Shown: positions 27,019 through 37,246, counted from the first letter of the stretch. The stretch is 49,600 bases of DNA from Candidatus Mediterraneibacter intestinigallinarum (GCA_019119265.1 DWXI01000077.1:1-49600); one strand, 5' to 3'. The notes: generated from the letters alone by a model not told the origin. Numbers and translations: made by a program.

Positions 27019-28478
27019 TATTCTCCACCTCCTGTGATTGCGCTTGCTAACATCGCTGTGTCATAGCTCAGAATGTTTTCGATTTCCTGTGCCGGTGTGT
27101 ATGGCGCGATCCGCTGTCTGAAGGTCATCTTTCCTGCCAGGATATCCGTCGTCGGGTTGTCATCCGCTCTGTATTCGATCTCGGCTCCTGCCCATTTGTC
27201 CGGCGCATACGCTGCGCAGCGGATGTTCTCGGAGTCAACAACGGACTCGATCAGAACGGTGTTCATCGGATCATCGACCTTGCTGAAGTATGTCTGAATG
27301 AAGGTGTTACCCTGCCAGTTGAACATTCTCCGGACCGGGAACCAGATGTCTTTCGCATCTGTGCTTGCCGGGTATGCTCCAGTGTAGTTCCCCCAGAGTC
27401 TCCATCCATTCATGTTGATCGCTGTCGTCACTCCGTACTCGTTCACAGTGCTTCCCTGGTCCTGATCCAGAGTAACCTCTGTTCCGTCTGCCAGGCACTG
27501 GCCTGTAACTCCGAGGAGCGTGTTTGACGGTGAATTGCTCGGTACGTCGTCGTTTGATGCGTCCACGTAGGAAACCAGGGCGCCGACTACTGCCGACTTC
27601 GCCAGGATCAGGTCCCCGACCTTGTCACACGGCCACAGCGGGTAGCAATACGGGGAAGTGAAGCCGCTGTCTTCTTTTACCTTCTTCGTATCTGTGTACT
27701 TCTTTGCCTTCGTTGTATCCAGATCCAGGAGCGCCATTGCTTTGAATACTCCATTGATGTTCGCGGCCTTTGCGGCGAGTGCGATGCCGACCTCCGGCTC
27801 CTGGGACCAGCCCGGTGCGAGGAGAAGGCCAGGAACGATACCGAGTTTCGGGAACACCTGGCGGATTACCTCCGCGCCTGTTTCTTTGCCTGTAAGCGGA
27901 TCGTATGCTCCTACGATATCCGTCTTCGTTACTGCACTCGGATCGATCTGCTCTCCGGATACTGTCAGGTTTTCTGCAGAAGCTCCTGCTCCTCCTTCGA
28001 TCAGCGTCAGGACCAGATGTCCGTCTGAATTGAAGGCTGCTGTATAATCCGTGTTCAGTGTCAGTGCAGTGGATCCCTCTGCATTTTTTACGGTGAGCCC
28101 GTTAATGAGCACGCCTTCCACCGGAATGACGGCCTGCATCTGGCTGACCGGATACTGTGCTTCTTCCAGGGATTTCTTGTGTCTCGCCGGATCCAGTACG
28201 TTGATGTAAACGACCGGAGAAACCTGATAGATGTTATTCGTTGCATACATCGTCTGGCAGAGCGTGTACTTTCCCTTTCCCATGTCGGTGCTGTATCCAA
28301 GCGCCGCCATGGCTTCCGCTGCGGAATTTGCCAGGATCGGTGTGTTTACGACCGCAGCCGGATCTTCTGCCATGTTGACAGGCGCTGTTCCGATTACTAC
28401 CTGGACTGAGGATCTGCCGCTGATCGGGACGGTCAACGCTGTTGCTTCCTCGACAATAAAAACTCCATGTTTGCTCAT
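27018..28478 (-). CDS. contractile tail sheath protein
   Basis: MSKHGVFIVEEATALTVPISGRSSVQVVIGTAPVNMAEDP..., C-terminal KMTFRQRIAPYTPAQEIENILSYD. Confidence 0.9.
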   Translation of the reverse strand: MSKHGVFIVEEATALTVPISGRSSVQVVIGTAPVNMAEDPAAVVNTPILANSAAEAMAALGYSTDMGKGKYTLCQTMYATNNIYQVSPVVYINVLDPARHKKSLEEAQYPVSQMQAVIPVEGVLINGLTVKNAEGSTALTLNTDYTAAFNSDGHLVLTLIEGGAGASAENLTVSGEQIDPSAVTKTDIVGAYDPLTGKETGAEVIRQVFPKLGIVPGLLLAPGWSQEPEVGIALAAKAANINGVFKAMALLDLDTTKAKKYTDTKKVKEDSGFTSPYCYPLWPCDKVGDLILAKSAVVGALVSYVDASNDDVPSNSPSNTLLGVTGQCLADGTEVTLDQDQGSTVNEYGVTTAINMNGWRLWGNYTGAYPASTDAKDIWFPVRRMFNWQGNTFIQTYFSKVDDPMNTVLIESVVDSENIRCAAYAPDKWAGAEIEYRADDNPTTDILAGKMTFRQRIAPYTPAQEIENILSYDTAMLASAITGGGE

Positions 28479-28481
28479 CGC

Positions 28482-28799
28482 TTATTTCCTCCTTCTTTTT
28501 TCTCCATATTCCATCGCCTTTACAAAGGCGTCGAAGATGTATCCTTTTCTCTTCCGGATCATCTCCTCGGCCATCCCGTATTTCATAATCGGGATGAACA
28601 GGTTCGCGAACTCAGGGCAATCCTTTTTTGCCTCTTCCACGGCTTCAGGCACCTGTGTGTAAACCACGTTCTGAATTGCCACTCCGGGGATCGTTGGTCC
28701 CACGTACATCCTCCGGCTGTCCTCTGCCTGCTTTCTTTTTGCTGCAGGTTCTACTTTCTGCTTTTCTCCTGTAGACTGCTTTGCTGTTGTCATGACCAT
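28482..28799 (-). CDS. hypothetical phage structural-region protein
   Basis: 105-aa ORF in operon. Confidence 0.5.
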   Translation of the reverse strand: MVMTTAKQSTGEKQKVEPAAKRKQAEDSRRMYVGPTIPGVAIQNVVYTQVPEAVEEAKKDCPEFANLFIPIMKYGMAEEMIRKRKGYIFDAFVKAMEYGEKRRRK

Positions 28800-29263
28800 C
28801 CGTCACTCCTTCCCATTTTTGGCACGCTGAACCTCATCTCGACGCCTCCAAAATAGAACGGGTATGTATCATCGTCCTGGAGCGCGAAGGACATCTTCTC
28901 TTGAGCTCTGTACTTCCTGTTCAGGAGCGGCTCTTTTGCGAACCGATCCGTTATTCTCTGGATCATCGTCAAGATGTGCCTGTGCCCATTTGTCTGCTTG
29001 TCATCGTCGTAAACACCAAAAAGGATGTTGACCGTATCTGTCCATGGATCGTTATCGTCTTCCGTGCTTCCCTCTCCCATCCTCACAATGAAATACGGGA
29101 AATACTTGGAGTCGTCCTCTTCGTCTTCCATTACGACCGGAAGGGACTGTTCGTATCCCTTCACTCCTGACACGGTTTCCCCTGCTGTGTTCTTTGTCTG
29201 GACGTCGTCCAGGATTTTTTCCACCTCTTCTATGAGGTCTGTAATCAAAAATTGATGCGTCAT
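28790..29263 (-). CDS. putative head-tail/tail completion protein
   Basis: 157-aa ORF, position upstream of sheath. Confidence 0.55.
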   Translation of the reverse strand: MTHQFLITDLIEEVEKILDDVQTKNTAGETVSGVKGYEQSLPVVMEDEEDDSKYFPYFIVRMGEGSTEDDNDPWTDTVNILFGVYDDDKQTNGHRHILTMIQRITDRFAKEPLLNRKYRAQEKMSFALQDDDTYPFYFGGVEMRFSVPKMGRSDGWS

Positions 29264-29269
29264 GCCTTC

Positions 29270-29833
29270 CTACCCCACTAACCTCTTGATCTGGCGCTCC
29301 ATGTTCTTCTGAAGATCGGACTTTATTTTCGGCTCAACGATGCCATATACTTTTTCCTCGTTTCCGATCATTACAGGGATTGAGTTTGAGCTGAACACCT
29401 TCAGCGGATATCGCGATTTTCCTCTTCGCTGATATATCTGACCGTTCAGGCTGCCTTGTCCCTTGAATGCCTTGTTTCCGGTGGCGCTCGATATGAGAGC
29501 CTTGAGCCCGTTCCCCTTCACGACGTTGGCCTTCGCTCCACTTGTCCTGCTTCCTGCAGATGTGCGGAAGGAGGCGAGCTTCAATGGCTTTCCCTGAGAC
29601 TTAATCTCTGCGGTGAGCCTTGAATAAGTGGCGCGCCTTATCTTCATTTCTCCTTTGAAGTTCGCGCTTTTTACGGTGTACGTCTCCCGCGCTTTCGTTG
29701 CGAGCTTCACTCTGGCGCTTCTTGCCGTATCGTTGAGCGCTGCTGAAATTACCTGTGGAGCCTTCCGCTGCATCAGTCCGAGCCTGTTCTGAACATACCG
29801 CAGGCTCTCCTGGTCTACCTCAACCCTGATCAT
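29270..29833 (-). CDS. minor tail protein Z-like
   Basis: QVISAALNDTARSARVKLATKARETYTVKSANFKGEMKIRRAT pattern. Confidence 0.75.
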   Translation of the reverse strand: MIRVEVDQESLRYVQNRLGLMQRKAPQVISAALNDTARSARVKLATKARETYTVKSANFKGEMKIRRATYSRLTAEIKSQGKPLKLASFRTSAGSRTSGAKANVVKGNGLKALISSATGNKAFKGQGSLNGQIYQRRGKSRYPLKVFSSNSIPVMIGNEEKVYGIVEPKIKSDLQKNMERQIKRLVG

Positions 29834-30153
29834 GCTCTATTCGCCCCCAGTGTGATGGAATACACCCCGTCTTCATGTATGGCGTCTTCTACTTTGTACA
29901 TCTTGCCGTCCATATTGAGCATCGCTCCCTGTTTCGGCATCGGCCCGAACTCCTCGGCTGACACGTAGATCAGCTTCTGGTTCTTGTAGATTCCGTCCAT
30001 GTTCTGGTTCAGCCTCTTCTCCCTTTCGATCTGCTCGTTTGAGTCGATCTGAACTGGCATCTCTTTCCCGTTGATGGTGTGGGTTTCTGAGAACTCATCC
30101 AGGTTCATGAAGACCTGGCGCACATCATTTTTCACAATTTCCTTGAAAGTCAT
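29830..30153 (-). CDS. putative head closure / head-tail joining protein
   Basis: 107 aa, MTFKEIVKNDVRQVFMNLDEFSETHTINGKEMPVQIDSNE...; position. Confidence 0.6.
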   Translation of the reverse strand: MTFKEIVKNDVRQVFMNLDEFSETHTINGKEMPVQIDSNEQIEREKRLNQNMDGIYKNQKLIYVSAEEFGPMPKQGAMLNMDGKMYKVEDAIHEDGVYSITLGANRA

Positions 30154-30458
30154 TTCTTTACCGCCTTTGACGCTCCGCGCTTACGCGGTTTCGGCTTTTC
30201 GCGCTCTGCACTTTCCGGGATCCTCCCGATGAGGTCCTCGTTATTGCCTGTAGAGCTCACCCCTGTAGCTCCAGGCTGTGCAGTCATCGCTTTCGCTTTT
30301 GAGGATGCCGCCTGCTCTCCGTCTTCTTCAGACCAGCAGGCGGATCCTGCGCCGATCCAGGCTTCCGCCATCTTCTCGTCGGATGTAGGGAGCTCGTCTC
30401 CGAAGAGATACTGTTTCGCCTTGTACAGGATCGGCTGCGTCGCGATCAATTTCATCAT
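30150..30458 (-). CDS. hypothetical phage protein
   Basis: 102-aa ORF, overlapping start/stop with neighbours. Confidence 0.5.
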   Translation of the reverse strand: MMKLIATQPILYKAKQYLFGDELPTSDEKMAEAWIGAGSACWSEEDGEQAASSKAKAMTAQPGATGVSSTGNNEDLIGRIPESAEREKPKPRKRGASKAVKK

Positions 30459-30814
30459 GCGTTGATCTTCACGATGGCATATGTGTCAGAAGTTTCCGCT
30501 TTCTCCGCTGCAAACCCTGCTTTAACGTGCGGAGTTTCCGGCCCTTCTTCTTCTCCAGGGGTGCTCGCTGCCTTCGTGATCTTTCCGGAAGGATCCAGGT
30601 ATACATCGGATCCCGCTGCGATTTCTTCCGCGATCTTATCCATCTTAAATACTCCGGTCACATGCAGGCTTCCTACTTCGCCCGGATTGATGTCGGTTCC
30701 TGCGATGCCGACTCTGGATCCAAGAGTGATGATCGTGTTCGCCTCGATCTTTGCTCCGGTCTCATTTTTGAAGTCGATTGTTTCGCCTCTCTGCCAATAT
30801 GTCGCTTTTCCCAT
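30455..30814 (-). CDS. DUF2190-like capsid decoration protein
   Basis: ATYWQRGETIDFKNETGAKIEANTIITLGSRVGIAGTDINPGEVGSLHVTGVF. Confidence 0.75.
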   Translation of the reverse strand: MGKATYWQRGETIDFKNETGAKIEANTIITLGSRVGIAGTDINPGEVGSLHVTGVFKMDKIAEEIAAGSDVYLDPSGKITKAASTPGEEEGPETPHVKAGFAAEKAETSDTYAIVKINA

Positions 30815-30832
30815 CTGTGCTTCCTCCTTTCT

Positions 30833-32416
30833 TTACGCCAGCTTCAGCTTCGTATCTACTTTGACGCCAGGGTTCTTCACGGCACCTCTCCAGTCCATGA
30901 CGGAAATGCCCCAGTCGAGATAGATATCCCATACAAATCCAAGCTGTCCAGCCTGCTCCATTCTGCGGATGTTCGGGATTTCCTGTCCGTTTAAGTAGTC
31001 GACTTCCATGAAGTCTGTGTCTCCCGGATCACCGATCAGGAACCACGGCATTACGTTTCCAAGGCCGCCGCACATCGCGTTGATTGTCGGATCTTCCACG
31101 ACTTCGATGCTGTCTCTGTACTGGTAGAGCGGGTTCACTGCCTGGGTGTTGCCTTCCGTGTTGATCGTCGGGCTGTAGAACAGTGTGTACATGTCGAACT
31201 TCATTCCTGAAGGCACGATGATCGTTGCCGGGTTGATGATGATCGACTCTCCGAACTGGTCCTTCTGGTTGGCCAGAGCCATGATCATGGTCTGCATTGC
31301 CTCCATGGTGATCCCTGTTCCGGTTGCCAGCAGGTTCTTGTGATCTGTTCCAAAGAGCGGAAGTCCATCGTAGATGTTGGAGTTTCCGATCAGGATCTGA
31401 TATACCTGCTTGTTGATCGTCTTTCTCGCAGATGCTGCGTATCTTGCCGGAATGGAAGTTACCAGGCCGATGTCGTCATCGATGAATGCTTTTCTGGAAA
31501 GCGTAAACTGACGGCCGTAAGTCTTCAGCTTTCTGGTCGGCAGTTTGTCATCTGTGAATACATCGTGCTTCAGCTCACCGTTTTCAGAGACTTCCAGGAA
31601 CTCTCCTACCGGCCCTGCGATGTAGTAATTGTCGTGTGTCTTAAAGTCTTTCAGGCTTCCCTTCTTGGTCCACTTGTCGAAGGTAACTGCTACCTTGCGA
31701 TGGCCTTCCCGGTATGCCTTTTCGATCGTCTGGTCTAAGATTGCCGGGAATGCCGCCTCGGGATTGAAAAATCCTCTCTGCAGCATAGAGAAGATCTCAT
31801 CGGAAGATCTTCTGTTCAGTCCTGTCTCTCTGGATCCGTCTGCCTGCAGGCATTCGATGGCGAGGTCGCGAAGGGACATTCCCATCATGGTTCTTGCGCC
31901 TTCCTCCGGTCTCTCCAGCTCGATTCCGGCGCGCATGAGCATTGCGTCTGAAGCAGCTCTTCTGAACTTATCCTCTGCAGAGTCTGTCACGGTGGCGCTG
32001 GCGCTTACCGGAGCTCCGGTCGCACGTAAGTGCTCCACGATAGCTGCGTTCATCTGCTCTACGGTTGTTCCGCGCTCGATATATGTGCGCGGCTCCATGC
32101 CGAACTGTCTGCACATATCTGAGATGGTCTGGATCCTGTTTCTTTCAGCTTCCACAGCTCTGGAGAGGGTTGTGTGATCTCCTTCTCCACCTTCTTCTCC
32201 GGATCCGCCAGGCTCCTGGCGCTGGCCATCTCCTTCTTCGCCTCCAGTGGTAGGCGCGGTTCCGTTTCCGGAAGCCTGGCCTGCTGCTCTTGCGGCTTCG
32301 ATGTCTCTCTGCAGGCGGTTGAACTCATCGGACTCTTCGCGAGTCATGTTTCTTCCTGCCGCTCTTGCGGCCTGCAGGATCTGCTGCTGCCGCTCGATCA
32401 TCTGTCTAATTGTCAT
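30833..32416 (-). CDS. phage major capsid protein
   Basis: N-terminal charged delta-like region, GLPLFGTDHKNL, central capsid-like body; follows protease and portal. Confidence 0.8.
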   Translation of the reverse strand: MTIRQMIERQQQILQAARAAGRNMTREESDEFNRLQRDIEAARAAGQASGNGTAPTTGGEEGDGQRQEPGGSGEEGGEGDHTTLSRAVEAERNRIQTISDMCRQFGMEPRTYIERGTTVEQMNAAIVEHLRATGAPVSASATVTDSAEDKFRRAASDAMLMRAGIELERPEEGARTMMGMSLRDLAIECLQADGSRETGLNRRSSDEIFSMLQRGFFNPEAAFPAILDQTIEKAYREGHRKVAVTFDKWTKKGSLKDFKTHDNYYIAGPVGEFLEVSENGELKHDVFTDDKLPTRKLKTYGRQFTLSRKAFIDDDIGLVTSIPARYAASARKTINKQVYQILIGNSNIYDGLPLFGTDHKNLLATGTGITMEAMQTMIMALANQKDQFGESIIINPATIIVPSGMKFDMYTLFYSPTINTEGNTQAVNPLYQYRDSIEVVEDPTINAMCGGLGNVMPWFLIGDPGDTDFMEVDYLNGQEIPNIRRMEQAGQLGFVWDIYLDWGISVMDWRGAVKNPGVKVDTKLKLA

Positions 32417-33122
32417 GATCTTCTACCTCCATTAAATTTTTGTTTATTTGAAGTTGCCTCTCATTGCAGTCCATCTCGGCGTCACTGATCTCCTCATCCT
32501 CCGCGCGGCCAACTCCGACCGTCGGATCGGCGGGAACGGACACGATGCTGATCTCGTAAGGCGCCCACTTCCTTGCGATGGAGCACGGTCCTGTGAACCT
32601 TCCGTCTTCTGACTGCTTGTTCGGCATTACTTCCTCCCAGTTGTCTACCCTGTAGCCCACGGATACGCCCTTGAGCGTGCCGCTTTTTACTTTCTGGTAG
32701 ATTGTTTCTGATGCCTCGTCTTTATCGAACTCAATCTCTGCGCATCCTCTTCCGTTTTCTACCCATGCCCGTTTGATTTTTCCGCATACGCGGTTCCGGT
32801 CATGATTGAAGAGTACGCACCCGATGGAGTTCAACCGGTTCAGATCGACGCATCCTTCTGTGTGGTCCAGGATTTCCTGTCCGAACCACCTCGAATATGG
32901 TTCCTCACTGGAGAAGCTGAGAGTGAATGTTCTTTCATTTCCCTCTCCTTCGACCGCCCGGATCGAGCAGTCTGTGAGCTCCCGGTATCCGCTATTTCTT
33001 CCCCTGTTCGTCGCCGGCGTCTGGTTTTCCGTCTCCGCCTGGCTTCTCTGAAGGATCAGTCTGTTCTGCTGATCCGCTTCCGGGTGCCTGGATTTCTTCT
33101 TTCTCTTCCACTTTGTTGCCAA
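32406..33122 (-). CDS. HK97-type prohead protease
   Basis: VSVGYRVDNWEEVM..., YEISIVSVPADPTVGVGRA; TTG start at 33122 with AGGAGG 8 nt upstream, overlapping portal by ~131 bp. Confidence 0.8.
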   Translation of the reverse strand: MATKWKRKKKSRHPEADQQNRLILQRSQAETENQTPATNRGRNSGYRELTDCSIRAVEGEGNERTFTLSFSSEEPYSRWFGQEILDHTEGCVDLNRLNSIGCVLFNHDRNRVCGKIKRAWVENGRGCAEIEFDKDEASETIYQKVKSGTLKGVSVGYRVDNWEEVMPNKQSEDGRFTGPCSIARKWAPYEISIVSVPADPTVGVGRAEDEEISDAEMDCNERQLQINKNLMEVEDHDN

Positions 33123-34557
33123 AGATCACACCTCCTAAGTCAATACCTTTCTTTCTTCCGTATTCCAGGACTTCCGCCATGTCGTCGACCTGCCGCCTCC
33201 AGTCTCTTCCGTTTTCGGCAGCGATCTGTTTGAATGTCTTCTGTCCTGTGTTCATTGCCGTTTTAGTCGCTGATGACTCCTTCATCGGATCGATCCACTT
33301 CTTCGGAGCCTTGATCCACGCATGGGAGAGGTACTTCTCCTTTTTCTCCCAAAAATCCGCGATCGTGATCTTTCCTGCTAATACGCATGAGATCACGAAT
33401 GTTTCATAGATCTCATCGAGGATCGACAGAATCTGCTCCTCCTCTTCTCCGTATGTAAGCTCATCTTCAATCGCGCCCTGTCTGGCGGATGCGTAGTTCG
33501 TCTCGCTCATATCCCGGCTCGTGGCCTCGTAGCTGAGTCCCTGTCCGGATCCGGCCAGGCGCTGCTGCAGCTTCGTGAAGGCTGTCGCGTCTGTGGCCTG
33601 CCCGGTTGGGTTCACGACCTGAACTTCGTCTCCCGCGTTCAGCTCTTTGATCATTCCGGGAGTAAGCGTCTTTCCGTCGTAGTCTCTCTTCGGGCCGGTA
33701 TCTGCTGAAGAAGAACGTCCGATCCCTGTCACCGGCAGCGCCTTCTTGATGAATACTGAAAGGCATGCCGCGACTCGCTCTTTCACGGACACGGCCGTGA
33801 TGAATTCATTCGTATCCCTGATCCTGGTAATGGTCGGGCTCATGTCCGACATCTCCCTGATCTGGCTCGGCCGCTTTTTCTCGTAGTAAAAAATCACATC
33901 CTTGGCCGGGATCCGGACCGGATCGGTGATACTGAAGCCATCGATGCTGTACTGCCTGATGTAATAAGCGATCGGCTTGTTGTACTCGCTGTACTCAATC
34001 CCTCCGACGATCCTCCGGTTGTCCGATATGGCTCCGGATGCCATGTTGTCCAGCTCATCGACCTCAATCATCTGGATCTGAAATGGAACGATGCCTTCCT
34101 TGGTGTACCTCTTCACGAAGAGAATTCCTCCGTCGACCTTCTTCCGGACCACAGCCATTCTCAGCATCTGGTTCAATGTCTGGACTCCTGTCACATCGCA
34201 GTTTCTTGCCTTGCACCAGGTCTTCCAGAGCTCCTCGATCTCTTTACTCAGGTTTTCCCTTGGCGTTGACGCCTGGAGCTGGTACCCGTGGCCGATCACG
34301 TTCCGCCGGTATGCTCCTAGCACAGAATTCATGATGTCGGAGTTCCTCTCCAGGTCCCTGGCGCGGGCCCTGACGATTTCCCGGCTCGCTCGGTCGGTCA
34401 TTTCCGCCGATGTGTTCGTTACTCCCCATCCGGCGTTTAGCCTCGAATGGCTTCCGGCGTCGTAGCTCCGGATCTCTTCCAGGCTATTCCTCCACGCTGC
34501 CCTCCTGGCACCTGCCTCCGGAGAGAAGAATGCGATCACTGAATCTAACCAATTCAT
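32992..34557 (-). CDS. lambda-family phage portal protein
   Basis: MNWLDSVIAFFSPEAGARRAAWRNSLEEIRSYDAGSHSRLNAGWG...MIEVDELDN...GIEYSEYNKPIAYYI. Confidence 0.9.
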   Translation of the reverse strand: MNWLDSVIAFFSPEAGARRAAWRNSLEEIRSYDAGSHSRLNAGWGVTNTSAEMTDRASREIVRARARDLERNSDIMNSVLGAYRRNVIGHGYQLQASTPRENLSKEIEELWKTWCKARNCDVTGVQTLNQMLRMAVVRKKVDGGILFVKRYTKEGIVPFQIQMIEVDELDNMASGAISDNRRIVGGIEYSEYNKPIAYYIRQYSIDGFSITDPVRIPAKDVIFYYEKKRPSQIREMSDMSPTITRIRDTNEFITAVSVKERVAACLSVFIKKALPVTGIGRSSSADTGPKRDYDGKTLTPGMIKELNAGDEVQVVNPTGQATDATAFTKLQQRLAGSGQGLSYEATSRDMSETNYASARQGAIEDELTYGEEEEQILSILDEIYETFVISCVLAGKITIADFWEKKEKYLSHAWIKAPKKWIDPMKESSATKTAMNTGQKTFKQIAAENGRDWRRQVDDMAEVLEYGRKKGIDLGGVIFGNKVEEKEEIQAPGSGSAEQTDPSEKPGGDGKPDAGDEQGKK

Positions 34558-34573
34558 TTCTGCTCACCTCCTC

Positions 34574-34804
34574 TCATCGTCCATCGAAAAATGCTACATA
34601 TGTGTCATCCAGCAGGCAGCTTTCGGACTCCGCGTTGATCTGAGCCTCGAGCTCTTTCTTCATCTCCCGCAGCATAGAGAGGTCCGCTCTCGTAAGCTGG
34701 CGGCTTCCGATCTTGTAACTCTGGCCGCCGACCAGGACATTAAAGATCGCATTATTGACTTCCTTCAGCATTGACTCTGCTGTTATTTCTTTTCCCTGCT
34801 CCAT
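34574..34804 (-). CDS. gpW-like head-tail connector protein
   Basis: 76 aa between TerL and portal; VGGQSYKIGSRQLTRADLSMLREMKKELEAQI. Confidence 0.7.
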   Translation of the reverse strand: MEQGKEITAESMLKEVNNAIFNVLVGGQSYKIGSRQLTRADLSMLREMKKELEAQINAESESCLLDDTYVAFFDGR

Positions 34805-34819
34805 CTTTCTCTCGCCTCC

Positions 34820-36658
34820 CTACATCCAGTTTTCGTTACCGTGGATCCAGTCTTCCTCTGGTGTGTACTGCCCCTGTGCTGCCGTCTTCTCCTCTGCTTT
34901 CTTCTCCTCCAGGTGAAGCGTCCGGACGCCCAGGATATCTGCAGCGGCCATCGCGTAGACTTCCGCATCCAGGTAGTGGTTATCATTGTGGGTCTGCTTC
35001 TGAACCCATCTCTGAATGACTCGGCTTCCGGATTTCATGTTGACCTTGTGCTCGGCAGTCACCTGCTCCGCGTAGTCCATGTCGCATCCGTCATATACCA
35101 TCCAGGATCCTTTCCCGTTTTCTTTCTTCATCCTGGCCGCGATCATATCCTTATACTTGTCGCCATCGGTCAGGACCAGAGTCATTCCGTGCGCCCGGCT
35201 TTCCGGCCTGTTGATCTTCGATATTTTGAAGTGTGACAGCATCGGATTACTGGAGCCCTTGACCGGCATTGCCCAGTCTAAATTCGATGCACAGAAGTCG
35301 TATGTGCTGTCCGCATCGTATCCTGAATCTATGAGGCAAAGCGAAACTACGAGCTGGTCCCCGTTCTCCTTCAGGTAGGGAAGGTTCATAATGCGCTCGA
35401 TCTCCTGAAATGAAAGCGCCTGCCCATGGGCGATGTTCTGGCTCGTGATGTACGGGCCCCACGCCCGGATGCTCCAGTATAGGGACGTCTCCTGGATGTC
35501 CACTCCTCCGGTAATGAAGTGAGCCCAGTTCGGGACTACCATCGGAGGCACATCTGTCTGCCTCTCCATTACCATGTCTGCATTCGTCTTCAGTTTCGTA
35601 TCCTCCCACGGCTCTGCGAGCCAGGAGTTTACAAAGTTCTGCAGTTTCTCCGGATCATCTTTCGAATCCAGGAATTCCTTCGCAATCTCTGAAAACCGAA
35701 CGAACGGGGAGTAAAGTGTGTTGATCCAGAAAGCCACGCGCTTGCTGCTCTTGGTGTCAGACCTCACGGTCCTCCATTCCCCATACCGCAGCATCTGATC
35801 TTTGTGCTGATCCGTGATGGCGCATCCGCATTCCTGGCACACGTACACGGCCATGTCTGCGCGATCCGCGTAGCTCAATGTCTCATCGTCTGGCCAGTGG
35901 ATCTGCTTAAACTTCAGCTCGATGTATTCCCCGCAGTGAGGACAGGGCACAAAGTAGCGCTTCTCAATGTCTGCCGACTCCAGGGCCTTCCAGATGTGGC
36001 CACTCTTCAGTGTCGGCGTGCTCGTGATGTAGATCTTCCGGTTTCTGAAGGTCTTCGTCCTCTCGCGGGCCAGGCTGATCGGATCCGCCTCTTTCCGGCT
36101 CGCCCCTGGGTATTTATCAACTTCATCGAGAAGAAGGTACTTGATTGCCTTGCTGGCCAGGGACGATGGAGAGTTACTTCCGGCCAGCGTCAGGTACATT
36201 CCCTCAAACTGCAGCTCGAGCTTGGATGACTCGTTTTTGTAGTACAGCTTCTTCAGCGGCTTGCTCGCCGTGATCATCGGCTGGATCCTGTTCTCGCTGA
36301 TGCTTTCCGCCAGCTTATCGGTCGGATACACCACCATGGTCGGTGATGGATCCTGCTGTATGATGTAGCCGAGCATGTTCTGCATCGCTTCGGTTCCTCC
36401 GACCTGGGTGCATTTGCAGAAGATGATCTCCTCTGTCTCGTAGTTCAGGAGCTCGTCCATGACGTCCTTCAGGTATGGCGTCTTGTCGTTCCGCCACGGG
36501 CCAGGCATTGCGGACGTCTTCGTGTCCAGGACTCTGTACTTCTCCGCCCACTCTGAAACGCTGAGATCTTCCGGGGGCTGCAGGTACCGGAGGGCTTCCT
36601 TCAGGTACCCTGTGGTTTCGTACTTACGAATCCGTATTCTTTTTCTTTGGAGTTCCAT
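34820..36658 (-). CDS. terminase large subunit (lambda GpA family)
   Basis: TTGYLKEALRYLQPPEDLSVSEWAEKYR...IIFCKCTQVGGTEAMQNMLGYIIQQDPSPTMVVYPT...YLLLDEVDKYP. Confidence 0.93.
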   Translation of the reverse strand: MELQRKRIRIRKYETTGYLKEALRYLQPPEDLSVSEWAEKYRVLDTKTSAMPGPWRNDKTPYLKDVMDELLNYETEEIIFCKCTQVGGTEAMQNMLGYIIQQDPSPTMVVYPTDKLAESISENRIQPMITASKPLKKLYYKNESSKLELQFEGMYLTLAGSNSPSSLASKAIKYLLLDEVDKYPGASRKEADPISLARERTKTFRNRKIYITSTPTLKSGHIWKALESADIEKRYFVPCPHCGEYIELKFKQIHWPDDETLSYADRADMAVYVCQECGCAITDQHKDQMLRYGEWRTVRSDTKSSKRVAFWINTLYSPFVRFSEIAKEFLDSKDDPEKLQNFVNSWLAEPWEDTKLKTNADMVMERQTDVPPMVVPNWAHFITGGVDIQETSLYWSIRAWGPYITSQNIAHGQALSFQEIERIMNLPYLKENGDQLVVSLCLIDSGYDADSTYDFCASNLDWAMPVKGSSNPMLSHFKISKINRPESRAHGMTLVLTDGDKYKDMIAARMKKENGKGSWMVYDGCDMDYAEQVTAEHKVNMKSGSRVIQRWVQKQTHNDNHYLDAEVYAMAAADILGVRTLHLEEKKAEEKTAAQGQYTPEEDWIHGNENWM

Positions 36659-37208
36659 TCTTTACGTCCTTCGGCTCGACGACTCCAGCGATCACAAATG
36701 CCCCCAGGAGCCTGTTGACCTCGTCCGCGAGCTCCTTCTCGATCTTCCTGGCCTCCGTCGGCTGCAGTTGGCCGGACAGCATTCCGACAACTCTGGCCGG
36801 AATGGAAACGGCGAATTTCTTAAACACGACGAAGAATTTTGAATAATCCATCTTTACCTCTTCGACGCTGATATACTTTCCTGCCGCGATCTCTGTCTTC
36901 AGCCTGTGCAGTTCGCCCTGGCTTTCCTTCAGAGCGATGTCAGCCTCCATCTTCTGCTCCCGCAGCTCGATCTCTTTGTCGGTTCGGCCCTGTCTGCCGT
37001 ATGCCTTCTCGGATAGATACTTGATGTAGTTCTGGATGGTCGGCACCAGATCGTAGCGCCGGACCGTCCTTCCGTCTTCTATGATTTTTGTGGTGGATAT
37101 CACTCCGTCCTGGGTGAGCTGCTGAATTCTCCGCACGCTTACTCCGAACAACTGAGCGATAATTTCTGTTCTGTAGAAGCTTCCCCTTACTTCTCCGTTA
37201 TCGCTCAT
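36624..37208 (-). CDS. terminase small subunit (Nu1-like)
   Basis: N-terminal wHTH (IIAQLFGVSVRRIQQLTQDGVIST), adjacent to TerL; start MSDNGEV at 37208. Confidence 0.75.
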   Translation of the reverse strand: MSDNGEVRGSFYRTEIIAQLFGVSVRRIQQLTQDGVISTTKIIEDGRTVRRYDLVPTIQNYIKYLSEKAYGRQGRTDKEIELREQKMEADIALKESQGELHRLKTEIAAGKYISVEEVKMDYSKFFVVFKKFAVSIPARVVGMLSGQLQPTEARKIEKELADEVNRLLGAFVIAGVVEPKDVKNGTPKKKNTDS

Positions 37209-37246
37209 GAGCTGTACCCCCCCTATCTGCAGCGTTCTTTCTTCAC

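Noticed and set aside
32065-32488. Plus-strand ORFs opposite capsid and protease genes
   Set aside because: Antisense of well-supported structural genes, no independent evidence.
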